64,000 nucleotides of DNA. It comes from Betaproteobacteria bacterium HGW-Betaproteobacteria-11. Lineage in GTDB: Bacteria > Pseudomonadota > Gammaproteobacteria > Burkholderiales > Rhodocyclaceae. Shown here piece by piece: positions 21,720-31,692 of the stretch; positions within the stretch are counted from its first letter, which is position 1; each line of letters starts with the position of its first letter. The DNA is taken from contig PHCV01000004.1 in assembly GCA_002842395.1 (NCBI GenBank), positions 132,374 through 196,373 on the forward strand, written 5' to 3'. The notes under the pieces are model-generated. The model did not search any database and was not told where the DNA came from. It worked only from the letters and a program-made list of their open reading frames with translations. The translations under genes were made by a program, and so were the position numbers.

Positions 21720-22955
21720 TCAGACGTCCAGCAGCAGGCGCGCCGGATCTTCCAGCGCTTCCTTCATGGTTACCAGGCCCAGTACCGCTTCGCGGCCATC
21801 GATGATCCGGTGGTCGTAGGACATGGCAAGGTAGTTGATCGGACGGATGACGATCTGTCCGTTCTCGACGACCGGTCGTTCCTTGGTGGCATGAATGCCG
21901 AGAATTGCCGATTGTGGTGGATTGATGATCGGCGTGGACAGCATCGAGCCAAAGATGCCGCCATTGGAGATGGAGAAGGTACCACCAGTCAGATCTTCCA
22001 GCGAGAGCTTGCCCTCTCTTGCCTTGGCACCGAACTCGGCGATTTTCTTTTCGATCTGGGCCAGGCTCATCTGATCGGCATCACGCAGGATCGGCACCAC
22101 CAGGCCACGCGGGCTGCCGACCGCGATACCAATATCGAAGTACCCGTGATAGACGATGTCGTTACCGTCCACCGAGGCATTGATTACCGGATATTTCTTC
22201 AATGCAGCCACGGCCGCCTTGACGAAAAATGACATGAAGCCGAGCTTGACGCCATGCTCTTTTTCAAATTTTTCCTGATATTTTTTGCGCAGTTCGATGA
22301 CCGGCGCCATATTGACTTCGTTGAAGGTGGTCAGGATAGCGTTGGTGGCTTGCGATTGCAGCAAACGTTCGGCGACACGGGCACGCAAGCGGGACATCGG
22401 GACGCGTTGTTCGGGACGCTCGGTGAGAAGGGTTCCAGCAGTTGCCAATGCCGGCTGTGGTAGTGGGGCCTTGCCCGAAAAAGTCGGCGCTGGCGGAACG
22501 GCGGCTGGAGTTGCAGCCCGCTTGGTGGCTCCGCTGACGTCTTCTTTGAGAATGCGTCCGCCGCGACCGCTACCCTGGATTTCACCGGCAGCGATACCTT
22601 TTTCTTCCATCAGCTTGCGTGCGGCCGGCATCGCGCTGGGTGCGCTGGCGCTGGCCGGTGGTGAAGAAGTCGGCGCTGGCGTCACGGCGCCGGCCGGCGC
22701 GACGGTGGTCGCCTTGGCTTCCGAATCGAGCTGGGCGATCACCTCGCCGGAGACGACGGTTTCACCCTCGCTCTTGAGGATTTTGACAATCACCCCGGCC
22801 ACGGGAGCCGGCAATTCGAGCACGACCTTGTCGGTTTCGATATCGATCAGATTCTGGTCGCGGGCGACGGCATCACCTTCCTTGACATGCCAGGAGGAAA
22901 GCGTGGCTTCTGCGACCGATTCGGACAGTTGAGGCACTTTGACTTCAATCAGCAT
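21720..22955 (-). CDS. odhB: 2-oxoglutarate dehydrogenase E2 (dihydrolipoyl succinyltransferase)
   Basis: Transfers succinyl groups to CoA as the core of the 2-oxoglutarate dehydrogenase complex (also called sucB). It has 411 residues from ATG 22955. The lipoyl domain (1-77) carries the lipoylated Lys in [10 protein letters not shown]. The peripheral-subunit-binding domain (about 105-140) includes RKLMEEKGI and [11 protein letters not shown]. The catalytic domain ends with [12 protein letters not shown]. Both Ala/Pro linkers carry a copy of repeat A: about residues 89-97 (TPAPTSS) and 151-159 (VPPAPTFS). A TTG five codons upstream is an alternative start. Confidence 0.95.
   Translation of the reverse strand: MLIEVKVPQLSESVAEATLSSWHVKEGDAVARDQNLIDIETDKVVLELPAPVAGVIVKILKSEGETVVSGEVIAQLDSEAKATTVAPAGAVTPAPTSSPPASASAPSAMPAARKLMEEKGIAAGEIQGSGRGGRILKEDVSGATKRAATPAAVPPAPTFSGKAPLPQPALATAGTLLTERPEQRVPMSRLRARVAERLLQSQATNAILTTFNEVNMAPVIELRKKYQEKFEKEHGVKLGFMSFFVKAAVAALKKYPVINASVDGNDIVYHGYFDIGIAVGSPRGLVVPILRDADQMSLAQIEKKIAEFGAKAREGKLSLEDLTGGTFSISNGGIFGSMLSTPIINPPQSAILGIHATKERPVVENGQIVIRPINYLAMSYDHRIIDGREAVLGLVTMKEALEDPARLLLDV
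22479..22503 (-). repeat. repeat A copy 7 (odhB linker 2)
   Basis: The plus strand reads AAAAGTCGGCGCTGGCG then GAACGGCG, a near-consensus copy encoding AVPPAPTF between the subunit-binding and catalytic domains of OdhB. Confidence 0.88.
22666..22689 (-). repeat. repeat A copy 8 (odhB linker 1)
   Basis: The plus strand reads GAAGTCGGCGCTGGCG then TCACGGCG, encoding VTPAPTS between the lipoyl and subunit-binding domains. It is the second copy in the same gene. Confidence 0.85.
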
Positions 22956-22983
22956 GATGAGTTCACTCAATCAAATAAACGGG

Positions 22984-25827
22984 TTATTCGGGAGAATTCA
23001 ATTTACCAAATGCACCTTCGATCACGGCTTTCTGCTGCGCATTGTGCTTGGCGTAATAGCCGACAGCGGGGGAAGCCGAGGCGGGACGGCTGACCAGCAG
23101 CAGTTCCTGCTTTCTACCGGTCGCATGCACCAGATGATGACGCGATACCAGCCAGTACCATACTCCCTGGTTACGCGGCTCTTCCTGGCACCATACGACC
23201 TCTCCAGCTTTTGGCCAGCGCGCCAGTTCGGCCTGAATGGCTGCATCCGGGAAGGGATAGAGCTGTTCCAGTCGAACGATGGCCGTATTGGTGATTTTTT
23301 GCTCGCGTCGATGGGCCATCAATTCGTAATAAATCTTGCCCGAACAGAGGACAACACGCGTCACTTTCTTCGGATCGAGCGAGTCGATTTCCGGGATGAC
23401 CGTCTGGAATTTCCCCTTGACCAGTTCATCGAGCGAGGAAGTAGCATCCTTGTGCCGCAACAGTGATTTCGGCGTGATGATGACGAGTGGCTTTCTCAGC
23501 TTGCGCAGCATCTGACGCCGGAGCAAATGGAAAATCTGTGCCGGCGTGGTCGGTACGCAGACCTGCCAGTTCTGTTCCGCGCTCAACTGCATGTAGCGCT
23601 CGATACGGGCGGAAGAATGCTCGGGGCCCTGCCCTTCGTAACCATGCGGGAGCATCAGCGTCAGACCGGACAGCCGTCCCCATTTGGCCTCGCCGGAGGA
23701 AATGAACTGATCGATGACGACCTGCGCGCCATTGGCAAAATCGCCGAACTGTCCTTCCCAGATGATCAGCTCATTCGGGCTGGTGGTCGAATAGCCATAT
23801 TCGAAAGCCATCACGGCCTCTTCGGAAAGCACCGAATCGATGACGGTGAATGGAGCCTGCTTGGAGTCGATGTTTTGTAGTGGAATGTACGAACCATCAT
23901 CCCAGCGTTCGCGATTCTGGTCATGCAACACGGCGTGCCGGTGAAAGAACGTGCCACGCCCACAGTCCTCTCCCGACACACGCACACCGAACCCCTGCAT
24001 CAGGAGCGTGGCATAGGCCAGATTTTCGCCCATGCCCCAGTCAAGGAGCAACTTGCCTTCGCTCATCGCGCGTCGGTCTTCAATGATTTTCTGGACGCGG
24101 GAGTGCAGGGTGAAGTTCGCCGGGATCGAGGTAATTGCCTTCGACAGTTTTTTTAGCTCCGCCAGAGGCACCGAGGTATTGCATTCATCGGTGTATTGCT
24201 GACCCAGATAGGGGCTCCAGTCAGCAGCAAACTTGTTGGTATAGTTTTCCAGCACCGGGTTGTAGAGCAGTTCGCCGCGATCAAGTGCTGCCCGGTAGTC
24301 GGCGATCACCTGATCCGGCTCGCCTTCGGTGCAGATATCCTGCGCCACCAGCCTGTCCGCATACAACTTGCGGGTGCCCGGATGCTGGCTGATTTTTTTG
24401 TACATCAGCGGTTGGGTCACCATCGGCTCGTCCTGTTCGTTGTGGCCGAGTTTGCGGAAACACACCAGATCGATGACGACATCCTGTTTGAACTCATGGC
24501 GATATTCCATGGCCAGCCGGGTGACGAAAGCCACCGCTTCCGGATCATCGCCATTGACGTGGAAGATCGGTGCCTCGATCATTTTGAAGATGTCGGTGCA
24601 ATACAGCGACGAGCGGTAATCACGAATGTCCGAAGTCGTAAAACCGATCTGGTTGTTGACCACGATATGCACCGTGCCGCCGGTGCCATAGCCACGAGTA
24701 TTGGAGAAATTGAGCATCTCCTGGTTTACGCCCTGCCCCGCGACAGCGGCATCGCCATGAATGATTACCGGCAGGGCCTCGGCTCCGGTCTTGTCACCAC
24801 GCCGCCGCTGCCGCGCATAAACCGAGCCTTCGACGACCGGGTTGACGATTTCGAGATGGGATGGATTGAAGGCGAGCGTGAGATGGACAGGCCCCCCGGG
24901 GGTCGAGACATCCGAAGAAAATCCCATGTGGTATTTGACGTCGCCTGCCGACAGGTCGGAAGCTTTTTTGCCTTCGAACTCGTCAAACAACATCTTTGGT
25001 GTCTTGCCCAGGGTATTCACCAGAACGTTGAGTCGCCCGCGATGAGCCATACCAATGACGATTTCCTGTACGCCCAGGGTACCTGCCGTACGAATCAGCT
25101 CATCCATGGCGACGATGGTCGACTCGCCCCCTTCGAGCGAGAAACGTTTCTGTCCCACATAGCGGGTATGCAGATAGCGTTCCAGCGTTTCAGCGGCCGT
25201 AACTCGTTCCAGAAAGCGTTTCTTTTCCTCCACCGACCAGGAGGGCGTGGCGCGAACGGGTTCCAGTCGGGCCTGCAACCAGCGTTTCTTCTGGATATCG
25301 GCCATGTACATGTATTCGGCACCGATCGTGCCGCAATATGTCTGCCGCACGGCTTCGAGGATTTCACGCAGGGTCGCTGTCTCGGGCAAGGCGGCAAACG
25401 AGCCGGTTTGGAAGCTTTGCCCCAGATCTGCCTCGGTAAATCCGTAATGGGAAGGCTCCAGTTCGGCAATGGCCGGGCGTTCGCTCCGCTTGAGCGGATC
25501 GATTTGCGCCCAGCGATTGCCAAGGAATCGGTAGGCGTTGATCAGTTGCAGCACCTTCACCTGTTTGCCATCGACAGCGGTGGCAGGAGCCGGAGCTTGC
25601 AGAGTTCCCTCCCTGGCGCGCTGGGCAAAGGAAACAATTACCGGATGATGGGCGACATCCGGCCCGGTATAATTGCCAGCTCCGGGCAGAACGGACAGCT
25701 TTTCGAAGTAGTCGCGCCAGGCCGGCTCCACGGCCCCCGGATTGGCGAGATAAGCTTCGTACAATTCCTCAATGTACGGGACGTTCGAGCCAAACAGATA
25801 CGAATTGGAAAGCATCTGCTTCATCAT
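22984..25827 (-). CDS. odhA: 2-oxoglutarate dehydrogenase E1
   Basis: The thiamine-diphosphate decarboxylase of the 2-oxoglutarate dehydrogenase complex (also called sucA). It has 947 residues. The N-terminal segment (SYLFGSNVPYIEELYEAYL) is the E2-contacting region of Proteobacterial E1. Active-site stretches GMAHRGRLNVL (about 260), HGDAAVAGQG and a ThDP-binding GDDPEAV are visible, and MLPHGYEGQGPEHSSAR follows in the C-terminal half. It is 71 bp downstream of gltA and 28 bp upstream of odhB on the same strand. Confidence 0.96.
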   Translation of the reverse strand: MMKQMLSNSYLFGSNVPYIEELYEAYLANPGAVEPAWRDYFEKLSVLPGAGNYTGPDVAHHPVIVSFAQRAREGTLQAPAPATAVDGKQVKVLQLINAYRFLGNRWAQIDPLKRSERPAIAELEPSHYGFTEADLGQSFQTGSFAALPETATLREILEAVRQTYCGTIGAEYMYMADIQKKRWLQARLEPVRATPSWSVEEKKRFLERVTAAETLERYLHTRYVGQKRFSLEGGESTIVAMDELIRTAGTLGVQEIVIGMAHRGRLNVLVNTLGKTPKMLFDEFEGKKASDLSAGDVKYHMGFSSDVSTPGGPVHLTLAFNPSHLEIVNPVVEGSVYARQRRRGDKTGAEALPVIIHGDAAVAGQGVNQEMLNFSNTRGYGTGGTVHIVVNNQIGFTTSDIRDYRSSLYCTDIFKMIEAPIFHVNGDDPEAVAFVTRLAMEYRHEFKQDVVIDLVCFRKLGHNEQDEPMVTQPLMYKKISQHPGTRKLYADRLVAQDICTEGEPDQVIADYRAALDRGELLYNPVLENYTNKFAADWSPYLGQQYTDECNTSVPLAELKKLSKAITSIPANFTLHSRVQKIIEDRRAMSEGKLLLDWGMGENLAYATLLMQGFGVRVSGEDCGRGTFFHRHAVLHDQNRERWDDGSYIPLQNIDSKQAPFTVIDSVLSEEAVMAFEYGYSTTSPNELIIWEGQFGDFANGAQVVIDQFISSGEAKWGRLSGLTLMLPHGYEGQGPEHSSARIERYMQLSAEQNWQVCVPTTPAQIFHLLRRQMLRKLRKPLVIITPKSLLRHKDATSSLDELVKGKFQTVIPEIDSLDPKKVTRVVLCSGKIYYELMAHRREQKITNTAIVRLEQLYPFPDAAIQAELARWPKAGEVVWCQEEPRNQGVWYWLVSRHHLVHATGRKQELLLVSRPASASPAVGYYAKHNAQQKAVIEGAFGKLNSPE

Positions 25828-25898
25828 GGCATCACCTTCGGTTCTGTAAAAGGGACAAAGAAGAAGGGGTCAGTTGCCTGCCCCCTTGCCGATTTGAC

Positions 25899-27191
25899 TT
25901 ACCGCTTGGCCAGTGGCAACACATTGCGATGGATCGATCCTGTATAGAGCTGGCGCGGGCGACCGATCTTGTATTCCGGGTCGGTAATCATTTCTTCCCA
26001 CTGGGTCATCCAGCCCACTGTGCGTGCCAGCGCAAAGATGCAGGTAAACATCGACGTTGGTATGCCCAGTGCCTTCTGTACGATGCCCGAATAGAAATCG
26101 ACGTTCGGATAAAGTTTCTTTTCGACGAAATACTCATCTTCGAGAGCAATCTTTTCCAGTTCCTTGGCCAGCTTGAACAGGCGATCGTTCTCCAGTCCGA
26201 GTTCGCTCAAGACATCCGCGCAGACCTTGCTCATCAGCTTGGCCCGTGGATCGAAGTTCTTGTAAACCCGGTGGCCGAACCCCATGAGTTTGAAACTGTC
26301 GTTCTTGTCCTTGGCCCGTTTGATGTACTCATCCACGCGGGAAACATCGCCGATTTCTTCCAGCATCTGCAGGCAGGCTTCGTTGGCGCCGCCGTGTGCC
26401 GGCCCCCACAGACAGGCAATGCCGGCGGAGATGCAGGCAAATGGGTTGGCGCCGGACGAACCGGCCAGGCGAACCGTCGAGGTCGATGCATTCTGTTCGT
26501 GATCGGCATGCAAGGTGAAAATGATATCCAGCGCCCGCACTAGAACCGGATTGGGTTTGTAGGCTTCGCAGGGCGTGCCGAACATCATGTGCATGAAGTT
26601 TGCTGTGTAATCCAGGTCATTGCGCGGATACATGAAGGGCTGGCCAATACTGTATTTGTAGGCCATGGCCACGATGGTCGGCATTTTGGCGACGATGCGG
26701 TTGAAGCTTACGCTGCGATGTTCTACATCGGAAGCATCCAGGGCTTCGTGATAAAACGCCGACAAGGCGCCGACCACGCCGACCATCACGGCCATCGGGT
26801 GCGCGTCGCGCCGGAAGCCGGTAAAGAACTTGGCCATCTGGTCATGAATCATCGTGTGATTCTTGATGGTGCTTTCGAACCGGGTTTTTTGTTCCGCGTC
26901 AGGCAGTTCGCCGCTCTTCAGGAGATAGGCCACCTCTAGAAAGTTGCATTGTTCGGCCAGCTGCTCGATTGGATAGCCTCGATACAGCAACTCACCCTTG
27001 TCCCCGTCGATGTAGGTAACCTTCGACTGGCAGCTCGCCGTCGACAGAAAGCCGGAGTCATAGGTAAACAGGCCGGTCTTCGCTCCCAGGGTACGAATGT
27101 CGATGACATCGTTACCCAAGGTTCCCGACATCACGGGAAATTCGAAAGTTTTGCCATCGACAGTCAAGGTCGCCTTACGATCGGTATTCAT
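25899..27191 (-). CDS. gltA: type II citrate synthase
   Basis: Condenses acetyl-CoA with oxaloacetate. It has 430 residues with the extra N-terminal beta domain of the hexameric, NADH-regulated type (about 1-60). Catalytic residues are visible in [10 protein letters not shown] (His) and [14 protein letters not shown] (His and Asp region), with [16 protein letters not shown] before them. It follows sdhE on the same strand, part of the sdh-gltA-odh block. Confidence 0.97.
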   Translation of the reverse strand: MNTDRKATLTVDGKTFEFPVMSGTLGNDVIDIRTLGAKTGLFTYDSGFLSTASCQSKVTYIDGDKGELLYRGYPIEQLAEQCNFLEVAYLLKSGELPDAEQKTRFESTIKNHTMIHDQMAKFFTGFRRDAHPMAVMVGVVGALSAFYHEALDASDVEHRSVSFNRIVAKMPTIVAMAYKYSIGQPFMYPRNDLDYTANFMHMMFGTPCEAYKPNPVLVRALDIIFTLHADHEQNASTSTVRLAGSSGANPFACISAGIACLWGPAHGGANEACLQMLEEIGDVSRVDEYIKRAKDKNDSFKLMGFGHRVYKNFDPRAKLMSKVCADVLSELGLENDRLFKLAKELEKIALEDEYFVEKKLYPNVDFYSGIVQKALGIPTSMFTCIFALARTVGWMTQWEEMITDPEYKIGRPRQLYTGSIHRNVLPLAKR

Positions 27192-27260
27192 AACTTCTCC
27201 AGTGGATTGGTCTAATTCGGTTATTCGGTCGCTCTATCAAACTACCGTTTCACTTGCACT

Positions 27261-27509
27261 TCAAGCCGCACGGATTCGGTCAGCCATCGCCATTAGCTCA
27301 TGGTCATTGACCCTGCCCGTCCCATTCAATACAGCCCATAAATCATGGTCTTCCATTTCCAGCAATCTGGCCAGAACCGGCTCATCCTGCGGATCGAGTG
27401 AGTCGCCATGGCGCTGCCAGAAGCGCTGGAACAGCAAATCCAGCTCCAGCAACGCGCGCCGGCAATGCCATTTGAGTCGATCGATCCGCGCCCGGCGTTC
27501 CGTGTCCAT
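27261..27509 (-). CDS. sdhE: succinate dehydrogenase flavinylation factor SdhE
   Basis: An 82-residue all-helical protein of the SdhE/YgfY family that promotes covalent FAD attachment to SdhA. The start MDTERRARID (ATG 27509) fits family length; an upstream TTG overlaps sdhB. The hallmark RGxxE motif reads RALLE here (CRRALLELD), so the glycine is replaced by alanine. EDHDLWAVLNG matches the conserved second half. It lies between sdhB and gltA, the usual place in betaproteobacteria. Confidence 0.88.
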   Translation of the reverse strand: MDTERRARIDRLKWHCRRALLELDLLFQRFWQRHGDSLDPQDEPVLARLLEMEDHDLWAVLNGTGRVNDHELMAMADRIRAA

Positions 27510-27525
27510 TTGTACCACGATCAAC

Positions 27526-28254
27526 TCACACCGCGCGCCGCACCATCATTTCCTTGATCTTGCCGATCGCTTTCGTCGGATTGAGTCCCTTGGGACACAC
27601 ATCGACACAGTTCATGATGGTATGGCAGCGAAACAGCCGATAAGGATCTTCGAGGTTGTCCAGGCGTTCGCTGGTCGCCTGATCGCGCGTATCGGCGAGG
27701 AAACGATAGGCAGCCAGCAGGCCTGCCGGGCCGACGAACTTGTCCGGATTCCACCAAAACGAAGGGCAGGCGGTTGAGCAGCAGGCGCACAGAATGCACT
27801 CATAAAGCCCATTGAGTTCTTCCCGATCCTCGATCGACTGCAAGCGTTCCCGCTCCGGCAAGGGATCGTTATTGACCAGATAAGGCTTGATCGAGTGGTA
27901 TTGCTTGAAAAACTGCGTCATGTCCACGATCAGGTCGCGAATCACCGGCAGTCCGGGCAGCGGACGCAGCACGATCGGCTGCCCTTCCGGGAAGGCCGCC
28001 AGGTCGGCCAGGCAGGCCAGTCCGTTCTTGCCATTGATGTTCATCGCATCCGAACCGCAGACACCTTCACGGCAAGAGCGACGGAACGACAGTGAGTCGT
28101 CTTTTGCCTTCAGCTTGACCATGGCGTCGAGCAGTTTTTTGTCCATCGGGTCACACTCGACCGAAATGTCCTGCATGTAAGGCTTGGTGTCCTGGTCCGG
28201 ATCGTAACGGTAGATACTGAACCGGTAGGTACGCATTTGCACGGAATTCGTCAT
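27526..28254 (-). CDS. sdhB: succinate dehydrogenase iron-sulfur subunit
   Basis: Carries three Fe-S clusters linking SdhA to the membrane quinone site. It has 242 residues. The [2Fe-2S] ligands are in SCREGVCGSDAMNINGKNGLAC (split here as SCREGVCGSD and GLAC). The [4Fe-4S] and [3Fe-4S] ligands are in CILCACCSTACPS and CHTIMNCVDVCPKGLNP. It lies 13 bp after sdhA on the same strand. Confidence 0.97.
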   Translation of the reverse strand: MTNSVQMRTYRFSIYRYDPDQDTKPYMQDISVECDPMDKKLLDAMVKLKAKDDSLSFRRSCREGVCGSDAMNINGKNGLACLADLAAFPEGQPIVLRPLPGLPVIRDLIVDMTQFFKQYHSIKPYLVNNDPLPERERLQSIEDREELNGLYECILCACCSTACPSFWWNPDKFVGPAGLLAAYRFLADTRDQATSERLDNLEDPYRLFRCHTIMNCVDVCPKGLNPTKAIGKIKEMMVRRAV

Positions 28255-28267
28255 CGCTCGATCCTTC

Positions 28268-30055
28268 TCAGTAGGTGCGTTTCTTCAGGCCAATGGTATC
28301 GGCGGTCAGCGGCTTCATCTGAACCGGCTTGTAGTCCAGCCGGTTGCCATCGCGATGCCAGAGGGTGTGCTTGAGCCAGTTCTTGTCATCCCGGCCATCG
28401 GGCGTCTCCGGTGTATCGTGGGCATCGTCACGGACATGGGCGCCACGCGATTCCTTGCGCGCCTCCGCCGAAACCATGGTGGCCTTGGCGACTTCGATCA
28501 GGTTGTCCAGTTCGAGCGCCTCGATGCGAGCCGTGTTGAACACTTTCGATTTATCCTGAATCTCGGTGTGAGCGACGGCATCTGCAATTTCCAGAATCTT
28601 GGTCACGCCCTCCTTGAGCAGGTTGCTGAAGCGGAACACGCCCGCATGCTTCTGCATCGTGCGTTGCATCAGCAGCCGGGCCTCGTGCACATTGCTTCCA
28701 CCCTTTTGATGATTCAGGCGATCAAGGCGAGCCATGGTTCTTTCGATGGATTCAGTGGGCAGTGGTTTGTGCACCTTGGCGCTACCCTGAATCTGGTCAA
28801 CGGCCATTTCCCCTGCCGATTTGCCAAACACCAGCAGATCGAGCAGCGAGTTGGTACCCAGCCGATTGGCGCCATGCACCGAGGCACAGGCGCACTCGCC
28901 AGCCGCATAAAAACCGGGAACCGGCACGGCCTTGTCTTCACCTTGGGGCACAATGACCTGGCCGAAGCGGTTGGTCGGAATCCCGCCCATCTGGTAGTGA
29001 CAGGTCGGCACGACCGGCAGGTATTCCTTGAGGCAATCGACGCCGGCAAACTGAATGCCGATTTCATGAATGCTGGGCAAGCGCTTGAGGATGACATCTG
29101 GATCGAGGTGGGTCAAATCGAGATAAACATAATCCTTGTACGGCCCCGCACCGCGTCCTTCGTTGATCTCGGTCAGCATCGACCGGGAAACCACGTCGCG
29201 CGAAGCGAGATCCTTGGCATTAGGCGCATAGCGCTCCATGAAACGCTCGCCGTCGGCATTGCGCAGAATACCGCCTTCGCCACGCACGCCCTCGGTAATC
29301 AGTACGCCGGCTCCGGCGACGCCGGTCGGATGGAACTGCCAGAACTCCATGTCTTCCAATGGAATTCCGGCGCGCGCCGCCATGCCAAGGCCGTCGCCGG
29401 TGTTGATGAAGGCATTGGTCGATGAGTAATACACCCGGCCGGCGCCACCCGTGGCGAAAATCGTGGCTTTGGAATGAAATACCACGACTTCGCCGGTTTC
29501 CATGTCCATTGCGGTGACACCCAGTACGTCGCCCTCGGCATCGCGAACCAGGTCGAGCGCCTGCCATTCGACGAAGAACTCGGTCCCGACCTTGACGTTG
29601 CGCTGATACAGGGCGTGCAGCATGGCATGGCCGGTGCGGTCGGCCGCGGCACAGGAGCGACGCACGGGCTTCTCGCCGAAGTTGGACATGTGGCCACCGA
29701 ACGGGCGCTGGTAGATCTTGCCGTTGTCGATGCGATCGAACGGCATGCCGTAGTGCTCCAGTTCGACCACGGCCTGGTTGGCCTGGCGGCACATGAACTC
29801 GATCGCATCCTGATCACCGAGCCAGTCCGAGCCCTTCACGGTGTCGTACATATGCCAGTGCCAGTTGTCTTCCTCGGAATTGCCGAGCGAAGCGGCAACG
29901 CCACCTTGGGCAGCCACGGTATGCGAGCGAGTTGGGAAAACCTTAGTCAGCACGGCGGTTTTCAGGCCGGCTTCGGAAAGCTGAATTGCGGCACGCAGGC
30001 CGGCGCCACCGGCGCCGACGACTACGGCATCGAATTTGCGAACGGTATAACTCAC
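28268..30055 (-). CDS. sdhA: succinate dehydrogenase flavoprotein subunit
   Basis: Oxidizes succinate to fumarate with covalently bound FAD. It has 595 residues. The N-terminal VVVGAGGAGLRAAIQL binds FAD. SHTVAAQGGV carries the histidine for covalent FAD attachment (about residue 45). HPTGVAGAGVLITEGVRGEGG and the Arg-containing catalytic region LASRDVVSRSM follow. It begins 2 bp after the sdhD stop. Confidence 0.98.
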   Translation of the reverse strand: MSYTVRKFDAVVVGAGGAGLRAAIQLSEAGLKTAVLTKVFPTRSHTVAAQGGVAASLGNSEEDNWHWHMYDTVKGSDWLGDQDAIEFMCRQANQAVVELEHYGMPFDRIDNGKIYQRPFGGHMSNFGEKPVRRSCAAADRTGHAMLHALYQRNVKVGTEFFVEWQALDLVRDAEGDVLGVTAMDMETGEVVVFHSKATIFATGGAGRVYYSSTNAFINTGDGLGMAARAGIPLEDMEFWQFHPTGVAGAGVLITEGVRGEGGILRNADGERFMERYAPNAKDLASRDVVSRSMLTEINEGRGAGPYKDYVYLDLTHLDPDVILKRLPSIHEIGIQFAGVDCLKEYLPVVPTCHYQMGGIPTNRFGQVIVPQGEDKAVPVPGFYAAGECACASVHGANRLGTNSLLDLLVFGKSAGEMAVDQIQGSAKVHKPLPTESIERTMARLDRLNHQKGGSNVHEARLLMQRTMQKHAGVFRFSNLLKEGVTKILEIADAVAHTEIQDKSKVFNTARIEALELDNLIEVAKATMVSAEARKESRGAHVRDDAHDTPETPDGRDDKNWLKHTLWHRDGNRLDYKPVQMKPLTADTIGLKKRTY

Positions 30056-30057
30056 GG

Positions 30058-30402
30058 TTACAGTCTCCAGATGATCTGAATCGCCCAGCCGGCATAGCCG
30101 ATCAGTGCAAGCAGGGTCAGCGCGTGCAGAAAAAGCCGGATTCCGGTGGGCTTGATGTAGTCCATCCAGATGTCACGCACACCAACCCAAGCGTGATAAC
30201 ACAGGCTGACGATGAAAAGAAAAGTGAAAAAACGGATCAGCCCATGACTCATGAAAGCGCGCCAGGCTTCCTGCGAACTGGTCGCCCCACCCATCACCGC
30301 GGCCAGCACGATCAGTGTGTAAGCCGCCATGACGACCGCCGTGATGCGCTGCGCCAGCCAATCCTTGAGACCGTAATGAGCCCCGACGACGATGCGATTC
30401 AT
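30058..30402 (-). CDS. sdhD: succinate dehydrogenase membrane anchor SdhD
   Basis: 114 residues with three transmembrane helices (about 15-37, 52-75, 88-110). GLKDWLAQRITAVVMAAYT has the conserved Arg, and the second helix contains CYHAWVGVRDIWMDY with the heme/quinone-site His and Asp-Tyr region. It forms the membrane anchor with SdhC. It is separated from sdhC by one base and from sdhA by two. Confidence 0.93.
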   Translation of the reverse strand: MNRIVVGAHYGLKDWLAQRITAVVMAAYTLIVLAAVMGGATSSQEAWRAFMSHGLIRFFTFLFIVSLCYHAWVGVRDIWMDYIKPTGIRLFLHALTLLALIGYAGWAIQIIWRL

Positions 30403-30403
30403 C

Positions 30404-30799
30404 TCAATACACTCCCAGAAGTTTCAGACCGAAAATCAAGGTCAGCGTCAGGCTGATGCCGAATACGGCCTTGGCCGAGGTATGGGAAGCCTGTTTTTCG
30501 ACGCCAATATGCATGTCGATGAACAGCAGGCGAATTCCCATGCAGAAATGATGCAAAAACGCCCACACCAGTCCCAGCAGAATTAGTCTGACGGCCAGAC
30601 AGTCCTTCACCGCCTTGAAGGTGGTCATATCTTCCGTTGACGTAGCCAGTGAAAGCTGCAGCAGCCAGATCAGCAGGGGCAGCATCAGGAAAAGGCCGGC
30701 ACCGCTGAGGCGATGCAGTATCGATGCGATAGCCGCGAGTGGTTGCCGGATTTGATTGAGCGCCAGGAACTTCGGACGCGGCTTGGTCAATTGCTGCAT
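30404..30799 (-). CDS. sdhC: succinate dehydrogenase cytochrome b556 subunit SdhC
   Basis: 131 residues with three transmembrane helices. The signature ASILHRLSGAGLF (about 26-38; His, Arg and Ser of the quinone site) and the heme-ligand His region FLHHFCMGIRLLFIDMH (about 82-98) are visible. It is the first gene of sdhCDAB. A 102-bp gap separates it from the upstream gntR gene on the same strand. Confidence 0.94.
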   Translation of the reverse strand: MQQLTKPRPKFLALNQIRQPLAAIASILHRLSGAGLFLMLPLLIWLLQLSLATSTEDMTTFKAVKDCLAVRLILLGLVWAFLHHFCMGIRLLFIDMHIGVEKQASHTSAKAVFGISLTLTLIFGLKLLGVY

Positions 30800-30901
30800 G
30801 AGTTACTTTCTCCTATCGTGATGCCTTCAGCTTCAACAACAAATACACATAAAACTTGCCACGCGCCGAACCCGGATTCCTGTGCCGTTCATGCGAACTC
30901 G

Positions 30902-31651
30902 CTACCCGAGTTCGTTGAAATAGCAGTAATCATGTGTCGAGTACAGGCCACGGCGCCATTCGACGGGTTTGTTGGCGTATGAAAAACTGATGCGTTCCAC
31001 GGAGAGTACCGGGCTACCCTCCTCGATATGCAGCAGCTCGGCGCTCATCCGGTCCGCAGGCACCGCGCGCAGACGTTCTTCGGCGCGCACCATGCGGATA
31101 CTGAAACGGTTCTCGAAAAAGCTGTAGAGCGAGCCCTGATAGTCGCGCAGCATGTCCAGCGTAACCTCGCCAAAAATCTCGCCGGGTAAATAGATTTCAT
31201 CGACGACCACCGGTTTCCCGGCAAATTGGAGGACACGACGCACGATCGTGATCGGATCGCCGACCTTGAGTTCCAGCATGCGTGCCGCCTCGACCCCGGC
31301 CTTGGCCCGCCAGCATTCGAGAGGAATGCTTTTCGTCTGCTGGATGCCGCCGGATAGGGGAATCAGTCGTAAAAAGCGGAAGAAGGCCCGTGGGTCATCG
31401 TGCGTGGCGACGAACGTACCCTTGCCCTGGCGCCGGATCAGCAGGTTCTCCGCCGCCAGCTCGTCGATTGCCTTGCGCACCGTGCCTTGACTGACCTGAA
31501 ACTGGCTCGCCAGCTCGGCCTCGCTGGGAATGCTCTCCCCCGGATCCCATTCCCCGGATTCAAGACGTTGCACCAAGGATGCCTTGATCTGGCGATAGAG
31601 CGGACTGAAAGTCGGCGCTGGCGGTACGGCAATTCTCTTCATGGACTGCAT
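30902..31651 (-). CDS. GntR/HutC-family regulator upstream of sdh
   Basis: 249 residues. An N-terminal winged helix (about 18-85: SPLYRQIKASL, GESIPSEAELASQFQVSQGTVRKAI, RRQGKGTFVA) is followed by a UTRA effector domain (about 100-245). Its position between sdhC and mdh, divergent from mdh, suggests it controls the TCA genes; the ligand is not evident. The start lies at 31651 or 31642; both are ATG with no strong ribosome site. Residues 8-15 (AVPPAPTF) are encoded by repeat A copy 9, so the extreme N-terminus is repeat-derived. Confidence 0.85.
   Translation of the reverse strand: MQSMKRIAVPPAPTFSPLYRQIKASLVQRLESGEWDPGESIPSEAELASQFQVSQGTVRKAIDELAAENLLIRRQGKGTFVATHDDPRAFFRFLRLIPLSGGIQQTKSIPLECWRAKAGVEAARMLELKVGDPITIVRRVLQFAGKPVVVDEIYLPGEIFGEVTLDMLRDYQGSLYSFFENRFSIRMVRAEERLRAVPADRMSAELLHIEEGSPVLSVERISFSYANKPVEWRRGLYSTHDYCYFNELG
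31608..31630 (-). repeat. repeat A copy 9 (5' end of gntR-type gene)
   Basis: The plus strand reads AAAGTCGGCGCTGGCG then GTACGGC, encoding VPPAPTF directly before the SPLYRQIK start of the DNA-binding domain. Confidence 0.85.
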
Positions 31652-31692
31652 TTGAACATAATTTTTCACAGTCGTCCATGCCATATGATATG

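Noticed and set aside
24196..25947. 583-codon open frame antisense to odhA
   Set aside because: odhA is certain from full-length motifs; the antisense product matches nothing recognizable.
29990..30030. Repeat A-like GGCGCCACCGGCGCCGAC in sdhA
   Set aside because: It encodes the conserved FAD motif GAGGAG and lacks the CAG core and T run, so it is ordinary coding sequence.
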